A stretch of DNA of 64,000 nucleotides from Scheffersomyces stipitis CBS 6054 (lineage: Eukaryota > Ascomycota > Pichiomycetes > Serinales > Debaryomycetaceae), in assembly GCF_000209165.1 (NCBI RefSeq), contig NC_009042.1:1736001-1800000 (forward strand), written 5' to 3'. Positions 1 to 9,280 of the stretch are shown here, in pieces. Below the pieces are notes generated by a model. That model was not told the origin of the DNA. It saw nothing but the letters and a program-made list of their open reading frames with translations, and ran no database searches. The translations under genes and the position numbers were made by a program. Within the stretch, counting starts at the first letter, position 1, and the number at the start of each line of letters is the position of its first letter.

Positions 1-483
1 TTGTGTATTGTTATCGGCAAGACAGGTAAGAACATCAAAGAAGAAGAAGCATTGAGCTACGTTGCTGGTTACGTTGCTGGTAACGACGTTTCTGCTCGTA
101 ACTGGCAAAAGGATCCAGAGTTCGCAGGTGGTGTTCCACAATGGTGTTTCTCTAAGAGTTTTGATAAGTACGCTCCTTTGGGTCCAGCCTTGGTTTCTAC
201 TCAAGTGATCCAAAACCCAGGCACTCTTAACTTGCAAACTACAGTCAACGGTGAAGTGCGTCAAGACACTAACACCAACGATCTTTTGTTCGGAGTTCCA
301 AGAATCATTTCTTTCATTTCCCAAAACACTACTTTGGAAAAGGGAACTGTCATTATGACCGGTACCCCAAGTGGTGTTGCCATGGGTATGAAGCCAGCCC
401 CTGTCTACCTTAAGAATGGTGACATTGTTGAAGTCGCTATCGAACAAATCGGTACCGTTTCTAACAAGATGGCCTTTGAGTAA
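1..483 (+). CDS. Fumarylacetoacetate hydrolase (FAH) family protein, 3' part
   Basis: This is the last 160 codons of a gene that begins before the window; the frame is open from base 1 and ends at TAA 481-483. The protein has the FAH-fold signature GYVAGNDVSAR followed by WQ, and later TGTPSGVAMGM, both typical of the FAHD1/FAHD2 group. Members hydrolyse or decarboxylate acyl-pyruvate or oxaloacetate-like substrates with a divalent metal, often in mitochondria. The metal-binding acidic residues near the start of the domain are outside the window, so activity and targeting cannot be judged. A paralogous isomerase or hydrolase role is equally possible. Family assignment is firm; the substrate is not known. 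Confidence 0.85.
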   Translation: MCIVIGKTGKNIKEEEALSYVAGYVAGNDVSARNWQKDPEFAGGVPQWCFSKSFDKYAPLGPALVSTQVIQNPGTLNLQTTVNGEVRQDTNTNDLLFGVPRIISFISQNTTLEKGTVIMTGTPSGVAMGMKPAPVYLKNGDIVEVAIEQIGTVSNKMAFE

Positions 484-844
484 GTAATCAGTATACAGTT
501 CTTTATAGATTGAATTTAATGGTGCGAGAGAAAATAATTTCAACTTTCAAAATGTGTAAAGATGTCAAATTAATGCTTGGCGAAATCTCGGAAAACCGAT
601 CCTTCGTTTCAGAGAAGGTTCGGAGTCTGGAGAATCAACTCTAGAGGGCCGAAAAATTCTAAGTGGTGGCCTTTGCATAATTACATCTTACACTGTGTAG
701 CTTTGGGACGCATGGATTAGGGTACTTCCATAGGCTAATAAAAATTCTTATTACTACGATCTACATAGAATGCCTATATTGGCAAAATGTATGGGAAAAC
801 ATCCACTTCAACTCTATTTCTAGCTTAACTATATTGTTCAACAG
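484..844. other. Convergent intergenic region
   Basis: This 361-bp gap lies between two convergent 3' ends. I see no ORF of note, RNA gene or repeat in it; it presumably holds both 3' UTRs and polyadenylation signals. Confidence 0.5.
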
Positions 845-1255
845 CTACAAATATTCGCATTGAGCTCCATCAACAAAACCCTGCTTAACGTCTCCGAAGA
901 TTGCTTTTTTTGGAATAAAATCACCAAAGCTATTGTCAAGAAGGGTACTTCTGAGGAAGGTGACTTCTCCATTATGCTTCATAGGCTTGGTAAGAATACT
1001 GCAACCGCATTCGCCACAGAATAGCTTCTTCTTGGGAAATCCGCTTTGAGTTTTGGTGATGGTGTATTCCTTCATACTTGAGTTTTTGTCTTGGATCTCA
1101 ACTTTGCTGGTTTCATACTTAGCAAGAACTTGACCCAAGTGTCCAGCACCTTTACGGCAGTCTGTACAGTAACATACCAAAGTAGCTTCTGGCTTCGATC
1201 TAACAGTAAATTCAATCGAACCACACACACATGAACCTCTATATTCTTCCGTCAT
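845..1255 (-). CDS. GFA/CENP-V family zinc-binding protein
   Basis: The 136-residue protein has the complete cysteine pattern of the glutathione-dependent formaldehyde-activating enzyme (GFA) family: C9-x-C11, C28-x-C30-x2-C33 and C80-x2-C83-x-C85, which bind structural and catalytic zinc. Length matches single-domain members. The family name comes from bacterial Gfa, but most fungal members have no proven substrate and some are described only as CENP-V-like, so a formaldehyde role should not be assumed. The ATG at 1253-1255 starts directly before the conserved block (GSCVCGSIEF), which supports this start. It is convergent with the FAH-family gene. Confidence 0.85.
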   Translation of the reverse strand: MTEEYRGSCVCGSIEFTVRSKPEATLVCYCTDCRKGAGHLGQVLAKYETSKVEIQDKNSSMKEYTITKTQSGFPKKKLFCGECGCSILTKPMKHNGEVTFLRSTLLDNSFGDFIPKKAIFGDVKQGFVDGAQCEYL

Positions 1256-1881
1256 TTCAAGTGGTTTTACCTTACTATGCTGATCAACTTGTGACTCTAC
1301 GACAAGAAAAGAAGTGATCTAAATATTCAATTTGTCTTATTGTGGGGTGGCACATGTACGTGTAGAAATATTGTATATTATACCTGCACCCTCTATCAGT
1401 ACAGCGGAACGGATATGGCTAGAAGTCTTAACGGATTCCCCATTCTTTGAAATCAACCAGCTATGCGCGGCCAATGGCAAGTAAAAGAACTAGAAATTCA
1501 AAAAATATTACTGGTAGTGGGGTCCGCTTCCTGATATGCATAAAAAATATGCGGCACGAGATACCGACCCGCTTCTTACACAATATCCAAAAGGCTTGGT
1601 TTTGCAATTTAGCAATATTCGCCCGTGCCAACAACATTAATTTATCAAAATTAATGGACCCCACTAGTCATGTTGACAAGGTTGGTTGCTACAGCTCCGG
1701 GGTTCAAAAGGTGATTTACCCTGGCAAACACAGGAGTCCGGTATTAATTAGATGACGATAATATAGGAGTCACCTCAACTAACAAGTGGTAATTCACTCG
1801 GTTATTTTATTAATCCCCTCTAACTAGGAAAACTAACTAAGCAAACGGAGTTCAAATACTCCCGGCTGATAAAATTCTATT
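1256..1881. other. Intergenic region upstream of the GFA-family gene
   Basis: This 626-bp stretch holds the GFA-family promoter and the 3' flank of the zinc-cluster gene. Open frames on both strands here lack ATG starts or resemble nothing I know. I see no RNA gene. Confidence 0.4.
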
Positions 1882-4167
1882 CTAGCTTGAAAACCGATTC
1901 ATATCTTCTCGGTAGAAGAATGGTCCTCCAAATGGACCCGCAGTATCATATAATAATGAATAGAGAACATCGGAAGGAACATGCAAAGGACTACTTTGGG
2001 CTGAACTGCTGTCCACTGTAGGAATATCAATATGCCGTTTTTGTTGGAACCCAGATGTCTGAACTCTTTCCCCCATAATTTCCAATATCTTCAAGCACCG
2101 CACTGCCGACTCTGATTCGCCTTGGTAACTGGCCAACATTTCTAATCCGTTGGCCCAGGCAGTGGTGAACATATCCGTGCTAGTTTCTTTTTGTAGGGTA
2201 GGCTTAAGCTTAGCCGCCAACATTACTGTCTCGGCACTGTACAAGTAGAACACATTATACCAACTAGCGGGCAAAAGCAGTATGTCTTCGGCCCTATATT
2301 TTTTGACCACCTGAATTAATTCGATTGCCGCTTCCACACAAAGCAAAGATATCGACTTTGTGGTATTGGAGTACAATTCGGAGTGAATCTCTCCTTTGTT
2401 TGTTGAATTTTTTTTAGGAAATAATACACGGCGATAGAGAACCATCTTCAAATGCAAATACCGCAAGTGAAGAACGATACTCTGGCGACGGAAAGGTTTT
2501 TCGTGCAACTCAAATCCGAATTTGATGTGTGTAGGTACACTATCATGAAATTTGTTGAGTCTTTCTTCGATCTGAAATATGCTGAGAAAGAGATCAACAA
2601 ATTCTGGCTCGCTGCTAGAATAGAATATCTTCAAAATATCAGCAAGAATATCGTAGAGCTTAACTGTTTCATTAAAGAAGCACATGTATGACGGGCGAGT
2701 AGACGGCAAGTACGAATCGTCCGAGATATTCTCATCATCAACTGCAGAAGGTAAAGGCATACGAGAGTCATGCATTACCATCATAGGTCTTCCCAATGTC
2801 ATAGATACTATTCTATCCATCATTAGACATCCATGCCACAACCTCTTCCTCATCTCCTTTTCTATATAGTTATCTGTCGAGTCAAGATTCTGTTCTTCGT
2901 GTAACCCCAAGCCCTGAGCTATACGGATCGCCAATCCTATGATATTCCAGCACCCAGCCAGCCTGGTTGTAGCTTGTAAATACTGACCCGTAAGAAGTAA
3001 CGCTTGAACCAACAAGAGTGAACCGGCATCCATAAGATGAAACCGGAGCAACTCCTGGGACCGCTCAAAGTACATGTCAGCATTAGCGAAGCTCTCCTGA
3101 CGGTCGTTGTCTAGCAGGAGGCGGGATCCAAATGCAAATATGATATTTAGAATAGAGTAGAAAAGCTCATCCACTTCATAGGATCCTGCGTCAGCAGACC
3201 AGATCTCATCATAGGCAGCCATAAATGTTGGTTCGTGTACAAAAGGGTAGAGATTGTACGTGAATTCGAAGTAGTTTCTCACGTAGCGATCAGCAATGCT
3301 TCGTGGAGGCACCAACATGTCTGACAACCCTCGGGTGCTTCTGGCATCGTTACGAGACATCTTGTACTTGACTCGTTCCGTCATATCTGTATCTTCCGAG
3401 TCCGAGTATCTCTGAAAACCTCCATCAACTGCGGTGGCTAGTTCTTTCATGAATGAAACTGCAGCTGAAGATCCGTAGAAGTTCTTGTCTTTGTTCCTGT
3501 TCCCTGAAAGTGAGCCTGCTCCCATGGCATCGGCACTGGAATCGTCATCTTTATAAGCAGCCGAAGTGGCCAGTCCATTTACAGTATAATCTACAGAGTG
3601 CTTATCGTCGTTGTTCAACATCAACGACTTCTTGTCGTTGGAGTTGGGGTAGGCGTATGAAGGAGCATGGCTATCATTCAGGGAGCTCACGGACATGGCA
3701 GTAAACTCCAGATTGCGAGGAGGCTGGGGCGTTATACGGCTATTCATTGGAGCATGTAATTGCTGGTTAGGAAGCAGAAGCTCTTGGATTGGAAGTTGTT
3801 GATGGTTTTGTTGGAGGTTTTGCTGATTCAGATTTTGGCTATGAAGTATGTCACTAGTGGGTGAGGGGTCAATTCTGAGACTACCTTCAGTTGGAGGCTC
3901 TTCTGACGAGCATTTGTTGGCAACTTTTGCGTTACCTTCAGCTTGGGGCCCGAGGATGCCCAACTTCTCTTCGAGTGTCTTGACGTACTGGACGGATACC
4001 TGAGCTCGAGGGTACTTCCGCTCAAACTTGCATGGAATGTTGCGCTTCATACATGTTCCGCAAACCGGTTGGATTCCATCACAGCGGGTCTTTCTCTGGC
4101 GGCACCGGTCGCAAGCCAAGTTGGCACGGACTCGTTTGGGTGTGGACTCTTTGACCACAGTAGTCAT
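1882..4167 (-). CDS. Zn2Cys6 fungal transcription factor
   Basis: A 761-residue regulator. The N-terminus carries a canonical binuclear zinc cluster at C19, C22, C29, C36, C39 and C46 (spacing CX2CX6CX6CX2CX6C), followed by a basic linker and a short coiled-coil dimerisation segment (VKTLEEKLG). A Gln/Asn-rich linker follows at about 105-140. The middle third (about 290-560) has the fungal_trans fold, including GCWNIIGLAIRIAQGLGLH and KRLWHGCLMMDRIVSMTLGR. It is probably nuclear and binds CGG-type DNA as a dimer. Targets cannot be read from sequence, and no metabolic gene is directly paired with it. The ATG at 4165-4167 lies shortly before the zinc cluster. Confidence 0.9.
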   Translation of the reverse strand: MTTVVKESTPKRVRANLACDRCRQRKTRCDGIQPVCGTCMKRNIPCKFERKYPRAQVSVQYVKTLEEKLGILGPQAEGNAKVANKCSSEEPPTEGSLRIDPSPTSDILHSQNLNQQNLQQNHQQLPIQELLLPNQQLHAPMNSRITPQPPRNLEFTAMSVSSLNDSHAPSYAYPNSNDKKSLMLNNDDKHSVDYTVNGLATSAAYKDDDSSADAMGAGSLSGNRNKDKNFYGSSAAVSFMKELATAVDGGFQRYSDSEDTDMTERVKYKMSRNDARSTRGLSDMLVPPRSIADRYVRNYFEFTYNLYPFVHEPTFMAAYDEIWSADAGSYEVDELFYSILNIIFAFGSRLLLDNDRQESFANADMYFERSQELLRFHLMDAGSLLLVQALLLTGQYLQATTRLAGCWNIIGLAIRIAQGLGLHEEQNLDSTDNYIEKEMRKRLWHGCLMMDRIVSMTLGRPMMVMHDSRMPLPSAVDDENISDDSYLPSTRPSYMCFFNETVKLYDILADILKIFYSSSEPEFVDLFLSIFQIEERLNKFHDSVPTHIKFGFELHEKPFRRQSIVLHLRYLHLKMVLYRRVLFPKKNSTNKGEIHSELYSNTTKSISLLCVEAAIELIQVVKKYRAEDILLLPASWYNVFYLYSAETVMLAAKLKPTLQKETSTDMFTTAWANGLEMLASYQGESESAVRCLKILEIMGERVQTSGFQQKRHIDIPTVDSSSAQSSPLHVPSDVLYSLLYDTAGPFGGPFFYREDMNRFSS

Positions 4168-4619
4168 TCTAACAAGTTTGCTGGACTCAAAAACTAAGAA
4201 AAGAAAAAGTTACAAAAGATAAAAGAAACTAAGATCTAAAGAGTATGGGGAAAAATGGAGTAGATCTTTTTTTTTTTCGCAGTGCGTATTATTAGTGCAG
4301 GATTCATCTTCGAAATTAGGTTTATTTTAGTAGAGCTTGAGGCAGGCTAAATGGCGAGTACGACTTCTGTCCTACAGAAACTATGCTAGCAAAAATCGAG
4401 TAAGATAAGTAATATCTATGTCACTTATTAGTTTTAATTGCTTCATTTTAAGTAGGACATGGAAGTCGTAGTATTTCAATAGAGGATATTTTGGTGCTTT
4501 TTCTGTGTTTTTAAGTATCATATTTTCAGAGATTTTACTCTTGAGCACTACCTACATCCCTGAGAACAGTTGAATTAGTCATTTCATTAGCTATTATTAA
4601 TAATAATAAGGTGTCGTTA
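4168..4619. other. Promoter of the zinc-cluster gene
   Basis: This 452-bp gap is the promoter of the leftward zinc-cluster gene and the 3' flank of the F-box gene. It holds an 11-base T tract (4267-4277) running into the TTTTTCGCAG element at 4273-4282. Nothing else is recognised. Confidence 0.5.
4273..4282 (+). promoter_or_regulatory. TTTTTCGCAG promoter element
   Basis: This copy of a recurrent 8-10 bp motif lies about 105 bp upstream of the zinc-cluster start codon, at the end of a T tract. Similar copies sit before several unrelated genes in this window. The reverse complement (TGCGAAAA) resembles the Swi4/SBF-type CGAAAA core, but the binding factor is not known. Confidence 0.35.
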
Positions 4620-6437
4620 CTATGCGGCCGTGAGTGATCTGTGGTAAGGGGCTCTTATTTGGTTTGCACCGTCGAACTCCACGAGAACTCCCCCTAAGTT
4701 AACGGCCGTGAGCTTGGGGTTTTCTCTTTTAATGATGTCCACCAACCTGTAGAGACAGTTGTGGAGGAACAATCTGTTGTAATCGACCAAGTCATCGTTA
4801 TTCAAAAACGGCTTGTCGTTCGAATTGATGATTGAGTTAATCAGGAATAGGTTCTGGTTGAGATACTTGAACTGCTGCTTTAGCTTGGAGATCAAGTAGT
4901 TGAGGAAGTTGATGTTGGACTTATTAGTGCCAATCTTAGACCCAGACAAGTTGGAAGAACCCTGAGTGCTAGCGTTGATGCTAAAGCTCTTGAATTCGTG
5001 CTTGTAATTGTTGTTTGAGTCGTACGAAGAAAGACTATTGAACAAGAACCGGGTCTGACAACACGAGGAACATTCGCATTGGTTGAGCAATGTATCAAAG
5101 TAGCTTCGTCTGACACTGTCGTGATTTCTGCCGTCCATCTTATGAAAAAAATCAGGAAGATTGACCAACCAGTTGTTGAAAAAGTCGGGAATCACGAGAT
5201 TCTGCAAGTTAGGGAGATGGGAAACTGTGTTAATCAACTTCTGGATTGAAAAGTTGATTGCATGGTTAGATGTCGAATCCAATCTGATGAAATCGTTTAT
5301 GTTCAAGTAAAGCGACTCAAGCGACTCGAACTTGCTGAGAAAGTCCGGACATGAGAGTAAACAGTTGAACTGATACAAGTTTTGTCTCAAGTTGTTGGAC
5401 TTGTAGTTGATGATACTCAACTTGCGCAAGATTGAACCATGTGCTGCGTTTTGCAAGTCGTTGAAAAATTGTAGAATACAGTCACAATCGTGATGCAAAC
5501 AGTTCAACTTCAACTCGAGCTGATCCAACTGGTTGATGTCCACCAAGAGAGACAACGATTCAAACGTTAAGCGGGATTCGTACCAATGCGTGTGAGAGCT
5601 TGTGATCGAGAGCTTCGACATGTTGCGCATGAGCGGAATATCCAGCTGAGTTATTCCTGTAGAATTGAAATAGTTGAGGAACATGGCAGTAGAGATAGGC
5701 GAGTTCAAGTACAACCCCTGGAGGGTGGCCAAGTTGTTCATTAAAGGGGCTGGAATTGCAGCTGGCGGAGTATCTTTGGTAGTGTTGAAGAGTGACTCGT
5801 TCTCGATGAAGATGTCGAGCTCTTGGAGGTTTCTGTTGTAGGGCAATTGGAACAACTCGTCGAAATTGAATATCGTCCAGTTTTTGAGATTATTTATCTT
5901 CAAGTTCACTGGCTTGCTAACACAGTCGTCCTCGAGGTATTCAGTAGAGTTGTTGAATACGAATTGGTTTATAGACTGGTAATGACGGAGGTTTCCTATG
6001 TCGAAGTTGATGAAAGTGATGTTGTGGGATGGAATTAAATCCCATAGTTTGAAGAAACGCACATACAACTTTGAATAGTCATTCACGATGAAATTGGACT
6101 GTGAGTGTATTATTAGTTTGTGGACAAGTGAGAAGTTGGAAGCAGTGAGATTATTGGCAAACGGGGCCATATGGGAGATAGGCAAGCACGAATAGTACTC
6201 ATCGAAGCGGCTGTCGGTTGAAGCCACTTTGGGATGGTCGTCGCAAAGGATGATTTTACGGTAGATTCTAATGTTGCACAACCGGTTCAAATAACGGTTG
6301 ACGTACGACAAGGCTACCAATTCCTGTTGGTCCAAGCTGTTTATGACAATGTTGAGAAGTTCGTAGGGGAGCAGTTGCAAAAAGTCGGTATTATGCTGCG
6401 CTTCCTGTGCCTGCAGCGCAGATAATGTGGAGAACAT
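4620..6437 (-). CDS. F-box protein with leucine-rich C-terminal region
   Basis: The reading frame is open further upstream, but the first ATG is at 6435-6437, giving 605 residues. Residues about 18-60 match an F-box (LLPYELLNIVINSLDQQELV, then a Tyr-Val-Asn-Arg segment), the Skp1-binding module of SCF ubiquitin ligases. The rest is Leu/Asn-rich with irregular LRR-like segments (for example LQELDIFIEN, LDQLELKLNCL, LESLYLNINDF), presumably the substrate-binding part. A cysteine cluster, CECSSCC, lies near residue 455. It resembles the uncharacterised LRR F-box proteins of yeasts; I cannot name an orthologue. It likely acts as a soluble adaptor in nucleus or cytoplasm. Confidence 0.75.
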   Translation of the reverse strand: MFSTLSALQAQEAQHNTDFLQLLPYELLNIVINSLDQQELVALSYVNRYLNRLCNIRIYRKIILCDDHPKVASTDSRFDEYYSCLPISHMAPFANNLTASNFSLVHKLIIHSQSNFIVNDYSKLYVRFFKLWDLIPSHNITFINFDIGNLRHYQSINQFVFNNSTEYLEDDCVSKPVNLKINNLKNWTIFNFDELFQLPYNRNLQELDIFIENESLFNTTKDTPPAAIPAPLMNNLATLQGLYLNSPISTAMFLNYFNSTGITQLDIPLMRNMSKLSITSSHTHWYESRLTFESLSLLVDINQLDQLELKLNCLHHDCDCILQFFNDLQNAAHGSILRKLSIINYKSNNLRQNLYQFNCLLSCPDFLSKFESLESLYLNINDFIRLDSTSNHAINFSIQKLINTVSHLPNLQNLVIPDFFNNWLVNLPDFFHKMDGRNHDSVRRSYFDTLLNQCECSSCCQTRFLFNSLSSYDSNNNYKHEFKSFSINASTQGSSNLSGSKIGTNKSNINFLNYLISKLKQQFKYLNQNLFLINSIINSNDKPFLNNDDLVDYNRLFLHNCLYRLVDIIKRENPKLTAVNLGGVLVEFDGANQIRAPYHRSLTAA

Positions 6438-7702
6438 AGTGAGACGAGATGAGCGAGATGAGCTGATCGCCACTGGAAGAGACGAGCTGGAGTAGCGGCA
6501 ACAAAGCAAAAGTTCAAGTATTAGTAGGAAGTCTCTTGAATATGACACATCCTACTTGGACCTAGACACACGTCACCTTATATAGTATATTTGAAAATGA
6601 ATGATATCTGTGTTTGTCCCAACTTCCCAACTGTGGAGAGCCCCAGTGTGTACCGGACTGCGCTCATATTGCCTCATGGTTACAACGGCCAGACGGGAGC
6701 GCAGCTCATTTTGGGGCCATGGCTCAAAAGGGCACCTGCAGTGGAATAATGTCAACAGAAAGCGCATTTCCACAGCTGGCGGCTGTTGCAATAGATTTGG
6801 TCATCAGCTGTGCTGCCTGAATGGTCTCGATGGCGGGAATAGCGAAAAGTGCTCTCATTCACCTTCCCAAATTCCCTGCTCTTATTCTGTAGCTACTCCT
6901 TATTCTTTACGTTTCCCTTTTGCTCGCTTGCTCTGTGCCTCCTATTCTTCATCCCTACATTCCTACATAGCTAGCGCCTTTCAACCCCATACAGTCACAC
7001 ACGGCCAATGTCTTGGAATAGCCGCCTGTGTTGCAAATTCCCTTTAAGCGTGAAAAAAGTTCCGGAAAAAAAAACTCACAGTTTCATCGAGGTTTCAGGT
7101 TGTTCTTTTTTCTCGGATCCACCACAGTACACTAGGCATGACCTAGCAGCTGTCAGCTAGCATGGACATGTACCTCCTGGCGTCCGCTTCACTGCTGCAC
7201 TCATTTCTCAAAACACGAGGGTCATCGGGTCACAGGCTCACTCGGACTTATTGTTCCATAATGGCCGCAAAATCCTGTAGTCAAGAAAAACGCCCAAATG
7301 AGCCTGCTGGGTTGAACGGAACATCCACCACTACGAATCTAGCTTCGTCGGTAATACCAATGCCACAGCGTAGTACAGACACATGTCTGTAACCCAAATA
7401 TAACTGCCACATGCCTAGAATTGCGCAGAAACAGAAAAACTGGGCTTATTCTTCAGCATCGTCAACCGCCAACAGACAATGTAGCAGTGGTTTCTTGTAG
7501 AGTATAAGCGAATATACCACTTCTGTATGTCAAGATATGTGTATGAAGTGCCACCAAGAAAAAGTACGCCATTATTGTAACTGTTCTGTTCAATTTATTG
7601 TTACTTTACTGTTACTAATAATACTATAAATTACTTTTTTGTCAGGACTCCTGAGTCATCGAATAAACACTGGATCTGGCCAAGATTTCCCAACACACAT
7701 CC
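6438..7702. other. 1.27-kb intergenic region without a supported gene
   Basis: This is the upstream region of the F-box gene and the 3' flank of THP1. Two ATG-started frames (148 and 76 codons, at 6601 and 7162) are Cys/Ser-rich and resemble no family I know, so I do not call them genes. TAGCCGCC at 7019-7026 matches the core of the Ume6 URS1 element (TAGCCGCCGA), about 580 bp from the F-box start. No tRNA or repeat was seen. Confidence 0.4.
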
Positions 7703-9076
7703 CTACTTTTGCATCCATCGGTCGGAATTCTTGTTATTCCAGAACCTGGCAATATTCGCCTCGTCCACTTTGGGAAAGGTTGCAGTTTTGCTTAGAGCCA
7801 CTTTGCGTACTCTGGGGAAGATCTTCCCCTTGAGCAAGTTCTGGTCTATGATGGAAATGAACAAGTTCTCTATAATAGAATCATCGTCAAGCTCCTGGAC
7901 CAGACTTACCATAGGTAATGTAGGCTGTAGTCGTGAAATATCTGGTCCTAGGGACAATTTCATGCTTATTCTCACCACTTCGTAGTCTAAGCTGGATGGT
8001 CTGCCCAAGCGGATCCATGCCAACTTTATCAAGTTACGAAGAATGATGACTTTACTCTTATTAATAAGCAATAATAAAACATTTGCGTCTTGTAAGTATT
8101 GGTAGTTTTCTACTACCACATCGTTGAACAAAAGAAAATTACCCAGCTTGATGGCTGCGCTCAACCGCATGTAGATATTGAAAAAAGGAGGTGGTGGAGT
8201 ATGTTGATAGTACACTTGTGAAATGTACTGGAAATTAGGTACTTTTCCGATGATCAAACTAAGTGGTAGCAAATAGTTGAGAATTCTGTTGATGTTAGAG
8301 GTAGACGTCGAGGGACAATTGAGCATACACCACAAGAAATGGTCGTAGCTGTCGATTATCTGTTGTTTGATCAAGTAAAACTTAGCAAGGTAGTAGCGAT
8401 ACTGTACTTGTTCATTTTTGCTGAAGGAAGAAAATGTCAAGTTGGCATTGTTCATATTGGAGAAAATGTTTCTACAGAGCAAAGGGTTGCCGATCTGAAA
8501 GTAGACTGAGCACAACTTGATACTAATGAATAGGAAAATGGTCCTTTTGTTTTCGTTCACGTCATTGATTTGCGATCTGATGTTGTTGAACATTTTCAAC
8601 AAGATCGAAGCGAGAAACGTAAGTCTAGGCAGTGAACAATGTTCTTTAGCGTATAATTGTGCATCTAGACTACGAGCTAGTGGTAAAATCACGCTTATGC
8701 TATCGCGGACTAATGAGCTGAGCAAATATCCGTTTTTGTTGTTGTTGAAAGCTACTGATAAATCATTAATGAAAGTTCCATAGAGATCAAAAGACTCAAG
8801 AGAAGACCATGGATTGAGTTGGTTACTCAATTTGATGAAGCTCAAGACAACTTCGTTGAACGCAAGCCATTCGTCGTTGAAGAGGCGATGAGAATCGACT
8901 GCTTTCGATAACTGTGCATCTTCTAGTTGGAAGTTGATCAGATTCAATTGGACAATGTATGGGTTTTCCTGGGGATTGACATTTAACAAAGTAGTGAGTT
9001 TACTGATTTGATGTTGCTGATTCGGTATTCTCGCTACAGCAGCGATTTCCGCTAGATACTGGTTGACGAGATCCAT
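7703..9076 (-). CDS. THP1: Thp1, PCI-domain subunit of the TREX-2 mRNA export complex
   Basis: The 457-residue protein matches yeast Thp1 in length (about 455) and layout. In TREX-2, Thp1 pairs with Sac3 at the inner face of the nuclear pore and couples transcription to mRNA export. Recognisable blocks are the N-terminus MDLVNQYLAE, the central helical repeats with RYYLAKFYLIKQQIIDSYDHF, then RILNYLLPLSLIIGK, and a C-terminal winged-helix PCI region ending near KVALSKTATFPKVDE. The frame is open nine codons upstream, but that codon is TTG. The ATG at 9074-9076 aligns with the Saccharomyces start. It is divergent from UPF3 with only about 200 bp between start codons. Confidence 0.85.
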   Translation of the reverse strand: MDLVNQYLAEIAAVARIPNQQHQISKLTTLLNVNPQENPYIVQLNLINFQLEDAQLSKAVDSHRLFNDEWLAFNEVVLSFIKLSNQLNPWSSLESFDLYGTFINDLSVAFNNNKNGYLLSSLVRDSISVILPLARSLDAQLYAKEHCSLPRLTFLASILLKMFNNIRSQINDVNENKRTIFLFISIKLCSVYFQIGNPLLCRNIFSNMNNANLTFSSFSKNEQVQYRYYLAKFYLIKQQIIDSYDHFLWCMLNCPSTSTSNINRILNYLLPLSLIIGKVPNFQYISQVYYQHTPPPPFFNIYMRLSAAIKLGNFLLFNDVVVENYQYLQDANVLLLLINKSKVIILRNLIKLAWIRLGRPSSLDYEVVRISMKLSLGPDISRLQPTLPMVSLVQELDDDSIIENLFISIIDQNLLKGKIFPRVRKVALSKTATFPKVDEANIARFWNNKNSDRWMQK

Positions 9077-9280
9077 TATAGTTGCATTGTAGACAAGTTT
9101 CAATCGTATACTCTTCGCTTTATAGAGCTTAATGGAAAGATATAGGCGTAGTGAAAAATGCGACTGGAGTGAAAAATATTTTATATGCTATGCAATTTTT
9201 CACATCTTGAGACTTTTCAATTAAACGTAAAATAAAACGGTTTCATACCAAACAAGGCATTATTTGAAAATAAGGACACA

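Noticed and set aside
618..635. GGTTCGGAGTCTGG resembling a tRNA B box
   Set aside because: It departs from GGTTCGANTCC, and no cloverleaf can be drawn around it.
6601..7047. Rightward 148-codon ATG frame between the F-box gene and THP1
   Set aside because: The product is Cys/Ser-rich without ordered blocks and resembles translated promoter DNA. No support beyond length.
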